Assembly (NCBI GenBank): GCA_023431725.1 | Contig: JAEYVN010000096.1 | Coordinates: forward strand, 1 to 24,517 | Reading direction: 5' to 3' | Origin: Pseudomonadota bacterium | Lineage (GTDB): Bacteria; Pseudomonadota; Alphaproteobacteria; Rhizobiales; Xanthobacteraceae | Length of the DNA: 24,517 bases | Shown here: positions 17,008-24,517 of the stretch, piece by piece | Position numbering within the stretch: position 1 is the stretch's first letter | Layout of the letters: each line of letters begins with the position of its first letter | The notes under the pieces: generated by a model | Seen by the model: the letters and a program-made list of their open reading frames with translations, nothing else | What the model was told of the DNA's origin: nothing | Database searches by the model: none | Program-made: the position numbers and the translations under genes

Positions 17008-17035
17008 GACCGGTCACGCCAGCGCGTGAGCGGTC
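17008..17035 (+). terminator. Hairpin between lpxC and bamD
   Basis: GACCG pairs with CGGTC and, after one mismatch, TCACGC pairs with GCGTGA around the loop CAGC. The stem is strong, 30 bases after the lpxC stop, but no T-run follows, so it may be a processing or protective hairpin rather than a terminator. The remainder of 16979-17239 (261 bases) holds no gene. TTAA-N8-TTAA at 17069-17084 is one base longer in spacing than a CtrA box. Confidence 0.4.
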
Positions 17036-17239
17036 TGCCTTGACGGTCGGCGATATCGGCGGCTGGAATTAACCGTCGCCTTAATCCCGGCCCAATATCG
17101 TACGAAATCCAAGGTACAGGTCTTAGCTAACGCTTGGGGGAGCCTCGCGTTTTCGCTAAAGATGGCGTGGGTTTTGGGGGCCGTCGATGGCCCGTTGTCC
17201 GGGACCAGGTTTTCCCGGTTTGAGGGTCGTTCCGTGCGG

Positions 17240-18112
17240 ATGAGTACGAGTTCGGACATTGTTGCGATGCTCAAAGCTTCGGCTGGCCTGACCGGCCGGG
17301 GGCTTCAGCGCGTGGTCGGCATTGTGCTGGTCGCCGGTGCGCTGGCCGCATGTGCGAGCAACAGCGACGTCATGGTGCCCGACGATCCGGCCGACAAGCT
17401 CTACAACGAAGGCCTCTACCTGATGCAGCAGCGCAGCGACTACACCGCTGCCGCAAAGAAATTCGAGGAAGTCGACCGCCAGCACCCGTATTCCGACTGG
17501 GCGCGTAAGGCATTGCTGATGCAGGCCTATTCCTTCTACGAAGCGAAGGAATACGACGACTCGATCGCGGCCGCGAAGCGCTATGTCTCCCTGCATCCGG
17601 GCAGCCCGGACGCCGCATATGCGCAATTCCTGATCGGCTCGTCCTATTACGAAAACATCCCGGACATCACGCGCGACCAGCAGCGCACCGAAAAGGCGAT
17701 GTCGGAGCTCGAGCAGGTTATTCGCCGCTATCCGACAACCGAATATGCCGCCAGCGCCAAGAAGAAGCTGGATGTTGCCCGCGACCAGCTGGCCGGCAAG
17801 GAAATGGGCGTCGGCCGCTATTACCTGAACCGCAAGGATTTCATCGGCGCCATCAACCGCTTCAAGATGGTGGTGACCCAATATCAGACCACCCGCCACG
17901 TCGAGGAAGCGTTGATGCGCCTGACCGAGGCTTATATGGCGCTCGGCATCGTGCAGGAGGCGCAGACGGCAGCAGCGGTGCTCGGCCACAACTTCCCTGA
18001 CAGCCGCTGGTATCAGGACGCCTATAAACTGGTTCAGAGCGGCGGCGTGGAACCGTCCGAGAACAAGGCATCGTGGATCAGCAAGCTCTTCCAGGGGCGC
18101 CGGACCGGCTAA
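17240..18112 (+). CDS. bamD: BamD, outer-membrane assembly lipoprotein
   Basis: BamD is an essential outer-membrane lipoprotein of the BAM complex, which inserts beta-barrel proteins. The 290-residue precursor has a basic N-terminus, a hydrophobic stretch (about 25-36) and the lipobox LAAC with the lipidated Cys38. TPR-like repeats follow, including DKLYNEGLYLM, AAKKFEEVDRQHPYSDWARKAL, KRYVSLHPGSPDAAYAQFLI and VVTQYQTTRHVEEALMRLTEAY. ATG at 17240 is chosen over the in-frame start at 17162 because it puts the lipobox at a normal distance; GTG at 17234 is also possible. The Shine-Dalgarno is poor (GAGGG about 13 bases away). The order lpxC-bamD-recN-ligA is common in relatives. Confidence 0.93.
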   Translation: MSTSSDIVAMLKASAGLTGRGLQRVVGIVLVAGALAACASNSDVMVPDDPADKLYNEGLYLMQQRSDYTAAAKKFEEVDRQHPYSDWARKALLMQAYSFYEAKEYDDSIAAAKRYVSLHPGSPDAAYAQFLIGSSYYENIPDITRDQQRTEKAMSELEQVIRRYPTTEYAASAKKKLDVARDQLAGKEMGVGRYYLNRKDFIGAINRFKMVVTQYQTTRHVEEALMRLTEAYMALGIVQEAQTAAAVLGHNFPDSRWYQDAYKLVQSGGVEPSENKASWISKLFQGRRTG

Positions 18113-18162
18113 GGCCGATCTTCCAGCTGCTCGCGATCATTTTTTGCTGTCGCGACAGTTTT

Positions 18163-18177
18163 GTTCTTGTTATGTTC
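18163..18177 (+). promoter_or_regulatory. LexA (SOS) box upstream of recN
   Basis: GTTC (18163-18166), seven bases, then GTTC (18174-18177) exactly matches the alphaproteobacterial LexA operator GTTC-N7-GTTC. It lies about 93 bases before the recN start, where an SOS-controlled promoter is expected. Further down in the leader, TTCGCG-TTA-CGCGAA (18218-18232) could fold as a hairpin. Confidence 0.8.
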
Positions 18178-18269
18178 ATCTCGTTGAGTCTTCATAGCTC
18201 TATGTCCGGTGGACGGGTTCGCGTTACGCGAATCTGGTCGGGGGCCGGGCAACGCGAAGGCAAAATGAG

Positions 18270-19940
18270 ATGCTCGTCCGTCTTTCCATCCGCGATATCG
18301 TTCTGATCGAGAAGCTCGATCTCGATTTTACCAAGGGGCTTGTCGTCCTCACCGGCGAGACCGGTGCCGGCAAGTCCATCCTGCTCGATGCCTTTGCGCT
18401 GGCCCTCGGCGGCCGCGGTGACGCGACATTGGTGCGCCAGGGGCAGGAGCAGGGGCAGGTCACGGCCGTCTTCGATCTGGCGCCAAAGCATCCCGCACGC
18501 GCGCTGCTGAAGGAACAGGGGATCGATCCGGACGAGGATCTGATCCTTCGCCGTATCCAGACCGCCGACGGCAAGACCCGCGCTTTCATCAACGACCAGC
18601 CGGTGTCGGTGCAGGTGCTGAAAAGCCTCGGTTCCATGCTGGTCGAAATTCACGGCCAGCACGACGATCGTGCGCTGGTCGATCCTGCGACTCATCGCCG
18701 GCTGCTCGATGCCTATGCCGGACTCGAACAGGATGCCGAAAAGGTCGCGCGGCTCTGGGATGCGCGGCGCGTCGCGGCCGAGGCCGTTGAAAACCATCGC
18801 GTCGAAATCGCGCGGGCGCAGCGCGAGGCTGATTATCTTCGCCACGCCGTGGCCGAACTGACCAAACTCGCGCCGGAGGAAGGCGAGGAAACCGCGCTGG
18901 CCGAACGCCGCACAGCGATGATGCAGGCCGAGAAGATCGCCGGTGATCTGCAGGACGCCTACGATTCGGTCGCCGGCAATGCGTCACCGGTGGCGGGGTT
19001 CTCGGCCGCGGTCCGGCGGCTGGAGCGCCGGTCGGCGCTGGCGCCGGCGCTCACCGATCCTGCGATCAAGGCGCTGGATCAGGCGCTGAATGCGATCGAG
19101 GACGCACGCGTGCATCTCGAGGCGGCGCTGCGTGCTGCCGATTATGATCCGCGCGAACTCGAGCAGATCGAGGAACGGCTGTTCGCGCTGCGCGCCGCCG
19201 GACGCAAATACAACGTGCCCGTCGATCGTCTGGCATTGCTCGCTGAGAAATATACCAGCGATCTCGCCCTGATTGATGCCGGTGCGGAAAAGCTCGCCAT
19301 GCTGGAGCGGGTGGCGGCCGAGACAGAAGCGCGATTCCGCGATGCGGCGGCCGTTCTGTCAGCAGCGCGGATGAAAGCCGCAGCCAGGCTCGACAAGGCA
19401 GTAAATGCCGAGATCAAGCCGCTTAAACTGGAGCGCGCCTTGTTCTCGACATCGATCGTGAACGACAAGAATGCCGCCGGGCCGCATGGTTTCGATCGCG
19501 CCGAATTCTGGGTGCAGACCAATCCGGGCACGCGGCCCGGGCCGCTGATGAAGGTGGCGTCAGGCGGCGAACTTGCCCGCTTCCTGCTCGCCCTGAAGGT
19601 GGTGCTCGCGGAGAAGGGGTCGGCGCCGACGTTGATCTTCGACGAAATCGATACTGGCGTTGGCGGTGCCGTGGCCGACGCGATCGGCCTGCATCTGGCG
19701 AAACTGGCCTCCCGCGTGCAGGCGATTGCCGTCACGCACGCGCCGCAGGTCGCGGCCCGCGCGAGCCGCCATTACGTCATCGCCAAGGACGCGCTCGACA
19801 AGGGCAAGCGCGTGGCCACGCGGGTCAACGAAGTCGCCGCCGATCGCCGCCGCGAGGAAATCGCCCGTATGCTGGCCGGTGCTGAAATCACCAAGGAAGC
19901 CCGCGCCGCGGCGGAACGGCTGATCAAGGCCGCGGCTTAG
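18270..19940 (+). CDS. recN: RecN, SMC-like DNA repair ATPase
   Basis: RecN is a cohesin-like ATPase that acts early in double-strand break repair on the nucleoid. The 556-residue protein has the usual start (MLVRLSIRDIVLIEKL), Walker A GETGAGKS at 29-36, and a long helical middle (about 150-390) that forms the coiled coil. The ABC signature SGGE lies at 431-434, Walker B FDEID at 457-461, and a switch His490 in VTHAPQVAARA. ATG at 18270 follows GAAGG. A perfect alphaproteobacterial LexA box upstream indicates SOS induction, as in many bacteria. It is followed by a REP-like repeat and then ligA. Confidence 0.97.
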   Translation: MLVRLSIRDIVLIEKLDLDFTKGLVVLTGETGAGKSILLDAFALALGGRGDATLVRQGQEQGQVTAVFDLAPKHPARALLKEQGIDPDEDLILRRIQTADGKTRAFINDQPVSVQVLKSLGSMLVEIHGQHDDRALVDPATHRRLLDAYAGLEQDAEKVARLWDARRVAAEAVENHRVEIARAQREADYLRHAVAELTKLAPEEGEETALAERRTAMMQAEKIAGDLQDAYDSVAGNASPVAGFSAAVRRLERRSALAPALTDPAIKALDQALNAIEDARVHLEAALRAADYDPRELEQIEERLFALRAAGRKYNVPVDRLALLAEKYTSDLALIDAGAEKLAMLERVAAETEARFRDAAAVLSAARMKAAARLDKAVNAEIKPLKLERALFSTSIVNDKNAAGPHGFDRAEFWVQTNPGTRPGPLMKVASGGELARFLLALKVVLAEKGSAPTLIFDEIDTGVGGAVADAIGLHLAKLASRVQAIAVTHAPQVAARASRHYVIAKDALDKGKRVATRVNEVAADRRREEIARMLAGAEITKEARAAAERLIKAAA

Positions 19941-19942
19941 CT

Positions 19943-22179
<2,237 letters not shown>

Positions 22180-22208
22180 GCATTTCTCATTTGCACCAAG
22201 CTCGTTTC

Positions 22209-22229
22209 TTGCTGCGGATTTTGCAGCAA
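22209..22229 (+). terminator. Hairpin downstream of ligA
   Basis: TTGCTGC (22209-22215) and GCAGCAA (22223-22229) form a 7-base stem with loop GGATTTT, 29 bases after the ligA stop. No T-run follows, so it is a weak terminator or an operator candidate. Confidence 0.35.
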
Positions 22230-22301
22230 TAATGACCAAGCATGTCTCTGCTCCGACGCCACCTAAACGTGGCACGAGGCCAGTCTGACAGGAGACGTGC
22301 C

Positions 22302-22541
22302 ATGGTTCTTTCAAAATACAGCAAGGTTGCCGTTGTCGCGGGTTACGCGGCTCTCGGCCTGATCTTCCCACGGGTCCAGGGGCATTACGATGCGCAGGGC
22401 CATTTCATCATCACGGCTGCACGCGCTGCGGCGATCCATCAATGCAGCCTGCTCGCGCAGCAATATCCCGAATGGGAATATGGCAACACTGAGTTCTACC
22501 TCTACCGCGCCTGCATGGCTAATCACGGCGAGCCGGAATGA
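22302..22541 (+). CDS. Small exported protein of unknown function
   Basis: The 79-residue product has a short basic N-terminus and a hydrophobic segment (about 8-22, KVAVVAGYAALGLIF), consistent with a signal peptide or anchor. A small domain follows with Cys48 and Cys71, which could form a disulphide in the periplasm, and the conserved-looking end YLYRACMANHGEPE. Similar small proteins are frequent in Bradyrhizobium-like genomes, but I know no function. ATG at 22302 has an excellent Shine-Dalgarno (AGGAG, seven bases before), which decides it over the longer frame from 22242. Confidence 0.72.
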   Translation: MVLSKYSKVAVVAGYAALGLIFPRVQGHYDAQGHFIITAARAAAIHQCSLLAQQYPEWEYGNTEFYLYRACMANHGEPE

Positions 22542-22570
22542 GGTGACCTGCCACGCCCTCGCCGATGGCG

Positions 22571-22582
22571 TCTTGCGCAAGA
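22571..22582. repeat. Perfect 12-base palindrome
   Basis: TCTTGCGCAAGA lies 29 bases after the small exported gene and about 95 bases before the next small gene. It could be an operator. Nothing else in 22542-22676 stands out except a short AGGTC/GACCT inverted repeat at 22614-22632. Confidence 0.3.
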
Positions 22583-22676
22583 ATGAAATGACGGCAGCAG
22601 GACTGCGGAAGTCAGGTCAGGCGACCCGACCTTAAATTTCCATCAGCAGACATTACGGCAATGTTTGGAGACGGGC

Positions 22677-22922
22677 ATGAATGGAATTCGGGTTGTGCTG
22701 GCAACGATTGTCAGTCTCGTGGCGTTTCTCGGAATCATCTTCATGACACTCGCCCTGGCGAGTGAGTTGCATGGACATTTTCTCGTCAGAAACATCGAGC
22801 ACGCGCCATACTCCGATGGGGTAAGCAGCGGTTCGCAAGTGGCTAATGCGATAGAGCCGCTTCGTCCGCTTCAGGATCCGGAAGAGAGGATTCCCGCGAA
22901 GCGAGGCTATTGCGAATCCTAG
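22677..22922 (+). CDS. Small single-pass membrane protein of unknown function
   Basis: The 81-residue product has one hydrophobic segment (about 5-28, starting RVVLATIVSLVAFLG) and a polar C-terminal tail with a Pro-rich patch (EPLRPLQDPEERIPAK). I do not recognise a family. ATG at 22677 is supported by GGAG six bases upstream; an in-frame TTG at 22665 is less likely. Its stop codon shares the CTAG tetramer with the stop of the convergent transporter gene. The good Shine-Dalgarno and intact frame support a real gene, but conservation cannot be tested here. Confidence 0.55.
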   Translation: MNGIRVVLATIVSLVAFLGIIFMTLALASELHGHFLVRNIEHAPYSDGVSSGSQVANAIEPLRPLQDPEERIPAKRGYCES

Positions 22923-24166
22923 CTACGCTTTCGCAGCAGGACATAGAACGCCGTGCTTGAGACCACCGACAAAATCAACGTGACGATGGCAAGCGGCATG
23001 GCTGTGTCCGCAGTTGCAATCAGGTGGCTCATGCCCTGCGCGGCGGCGGCACCGATGGCCATTTGCGAGAAGCCGGTAATGCCGGAGGCCGTGCCGGCGG
23101 CCTGTGGCCGCACGCTGATCGCGCCGGCGACGCAGTTCGGCAAGAAAATGCCGTTGCCGAGCGAGATCAGAAGCTGCGGAATGAAGATCGTCCATGGTCC
23201 GTCGTAGGGCCAGATCGTTACGGTGATGACAGTCAACACCGCCCCGGCGGTCATGATGAACAATCCGGCATGGATCATGCGGTCGATGCCGTAGCGCTGC
23301 GAATTGCGTGCCGTGATGAAGTTGCCCACCATGAAACCGCCGGATGTCAGGATGAACCACAGCCCGTATTCGAAGGCCGAACGTTCCATGATGCCGACGA
23401 CGACATGCGGGCCGCCGCCCAGAAACGCAAAGAAGGTCGCAGTGCCGATCGCGCAAACCAGCACATAGCCTAGGAAACGACGATTGCCGAACAATTCACG
23501 GCTTTCGCGCCAGATGAAGCGCAAACCACCGCCGGTGATGTGATCCGGACGCGTTTCCTTCAGCCCGGCCAGCGCCCACAGCATCACGATGCCGGCAAAT
23601 AGACCGACGAGGATGAACGTGCCCTGCCAGCCGTAATGCTTGCCGAGCGCCTTATCGAGCAGTCCGCCGATCAGCGGCGCCACCATCGGCGCGACCACCA
23701 TCACGGTTGTCACAAGTCCGATCATCGAAGCCGCACGTTCGCGCGCATAGAGATCGCGAATGATGGCGCGGCCAATCACAAGGCCCGACGAGGCGCCGAG
23801 TGCCTGCAATGTGCGAAACACGATCACGGCCTGGATCGAGGTTGCAAAGATCGCGGCAATGCTGGCCGCCGCGGTGATGAACAAGCCCAGCAGCAGAACC
23901 GGCCTGCGTCCGAAGCGGTCGGAAAGCGGACCCAGCACCAGTTGTGAGACCGCAAGGCCCACGAGATAAAGCGATAGCGTCAATTGGACGGTTTCGACGC
24001 GCGCGCCGAAAATGTCGGCGAGACTCGGTGTCACCGGTGTGAGGATGTTGAGCGACACCGGGCCGATCGCGCTCATCGTCATCAGCAACACGATCAGGCT
24101 GATCGGCGCCGGACGTGATCCGGGATCGGCCGCCTCTGCTGCGGCTTTGGGTGTCGATGCATCCAC
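22919..24166 (-). CDS. Bcr/CflA-type drug resistance transporter (MFS)
   Basis: This inner-membrane protein of 415 residues should export small drugs in exchange for protons. About twelve hydrophobic segments are visible. The MFS motif A, GPLSDRFGRRP, lies at 79-89 in the loop after the second helix. An antiporter-type motif appears in VVAPMVAPLIGGLL, and the layout fits the Bcr/CflA subfamily. The start is uncertain: GTG at 24166 lies 14 bases after the stop of the upstream aminopeptidase and gives a short N-terminal tail, while the frame stays open to 24220, which would overlap that gene. Substrates cannot be predicted. The two genes are probably cotranscribed. Confidence 0.88.
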   Translation of the reverse strand: MDASTPKAAAEAADPGSRPAPISLIVLLMTMSAIGPVSLNILTPVTPSLADIFGARVETVQLTLSLYLVGLAVSQLVLGPLSDRFGRRPVLLLGLFITAAASIAAIFATSIQAVIVFRTLQALGASSGLVIGRAIIRDLYARERAASMIGLVTTVMVVAPMVAPLIGGLLDKALGKHYGWQGTFILVGLFAGIVMLWALAGLKETRPDHITGGGLRFIWRESRELFGNRRFLGYVLVCAIGTATFFAFLGGGPHVVVGIMERSAFEYGLWFILTSGGFMVGNFITARNSQRYGIDRMIHAGLFIMTAGAVLTVITVTIWPYDGPWTIFIPQLLISLGNGIFLPNCVAGAISVRPQAAGTASGITGFSQMAIGAAAAQGMSHLIATADTAMPLAIVTLILSVVSSTAFYVLLRKRS

Positions 24167-24180
24167 GAAAGGGAACCTGG

Positions 24181-24517
24181 TCAGTTGTCGCCCAGCGGGC
24201 GGGTCGCAGCCCGCAGCCAAGCCTGCGTATCCTTATCAACGCGTGGTGCGATCGTCTCTGCAACCCGCGCATGGTAGCTATCGAGCCAGTCGATTTCGTC
24301 ACGAGTCATCAAACTGGCATCGATCAGGCGGCGGTCGATCGGCGCGAGCGTGATCGTCTCGAAGGCATCCATGGTTTTTTCCGCGCCGGCAATGGCGGGC
24401 GCTGCAACCACGAGAATGAGGTTTTCGATGCGGATGCCGAAACCGTCGGCTTTGTAATAACCGGGCTCGTTGGAAAGGATCATGCCTCTCTTCAGCGGCA
24501 CTGTTCCAAGCTTGGAG
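24181..24517 (-). CDS. M24 family aminopeptidase (Xaa-Pro type), C-terminal part
   Basis: The visible 111 residues are the C-terminal end; the rest lies beyond the right edge. The block MILSNEPGYYKADGFGIRIENL carries the conserved Glu of NEPGYY and the metal-binding Glu of RIEN, typical of M24 aminopeptidase P enzymes, which cleave the bond before proline using two metal ions. The tail, with LAPIDRRLIDASLM and EIDWLDSYHARV, matches the long aminopeptidase P type. The N-terminal domains and remaining metal ligands cannot be checked here. It is followed closely by the transporter gene on the same strand. Confidence 0.9.
   Translation of the reverse strand, partial: SKLGTVPLKRGMILSNEPGYYKADGFGIRIENLILVVAAPAIAGAEKTMDAFETITLAPIDRRLIDASLMTRDEIDWLDSYHARVAETIAPRVDKDTQAWLRAATRPLGDN

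Noticed and set aside
17069..17084. TTAA-N8-TTAA upstream of bamD as a CtrA box
   Set aside because: The spacing is eight, where CtrA sites have seven, and bamD is not a usual cell-cycle target.

Overview
The window looks like a chromosomal segment from an alphaproteobacterium of the order Hyphomicrobiales, most likely the Bradyrhizobium/Rhodopseudomonas/Afipia group (Nitrobacteraceae). The reasons are the gene order, the FtsZ with a long Pro/Gln-rich tail, the GTTC-N7-GTTC type LexA box before recN, and two intergenic repeats whose translations give the VPAKAGTQ and [13 protein letters not shown] type peptides common in this group. The genus is an inference.

Layout. (1) 1-2430, + strand: a YbjN-domain protein, proC (pyrroline-5-carboxylate reductase) with a REP-like hairpin touching its start codon, and a TetR-type regulator. 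(2) 2448-4163, - strand: a membrane diguanylate cyclase, convergent with the regulator and divergent from ftsW. (3) 4401-15557, + strand: the second half of a division and cell-wall (dcw) cluster, ftsW-murG-murC-murB-[FAD monooxygenase]-ddl-ftsQ-ftsA-ftsZ, closed by a strong intrinsic terminator. (4) 16034-22179, + strand: lpxC, bamD, recN (with SOS box), a second REP-like repeat, and ligA. (5) 22302-22922, + strand: two small proteins of unknown function, one exported and one with a single membrane segment. (6) 22919-24517, - strand: a Bcr/CflA-type drug efflux transporter downstream of the 3' end of an M24 (Xaa-Pro type) aminopeptidase that runs off the window.

How the genes work together. 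FtsW, MurG, MurC, MurB and Ddl make and polymerise peptidoglycan precursors. FtsQ, FtsA and FtsZ build the division ring. LpxC and BamD act in lipid A synthesis and outer-membrane protein assembly. RecN and LigA serve DNA repair and replication. murC-murB-monooxygenase-ddl and ftsQ-ftsA are tightly packed, with several 4-base ATGA overlaps.

Most of the window is conserved housekeeping DNA and I see no wholly new system. The most interesting part is 9080-11553. A flavin-dependent aromatic-hydroxylase-like gene sits inside the murein operon, joined to murB and ddl by ATGA overlaps. Between the intact ddl and ftsQ there is a frameshifted remnant of a second ddl 3' end, 195 bases against 198 in the intact gene, and the ftsQ start lies inside it. 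This suggests that the present ddl, perhaps together with the monooxygenase, is a duplicate or replacement copy that displaced an older ddl whose tail survives because it carries the ftsQ ribosome-binding site and start.
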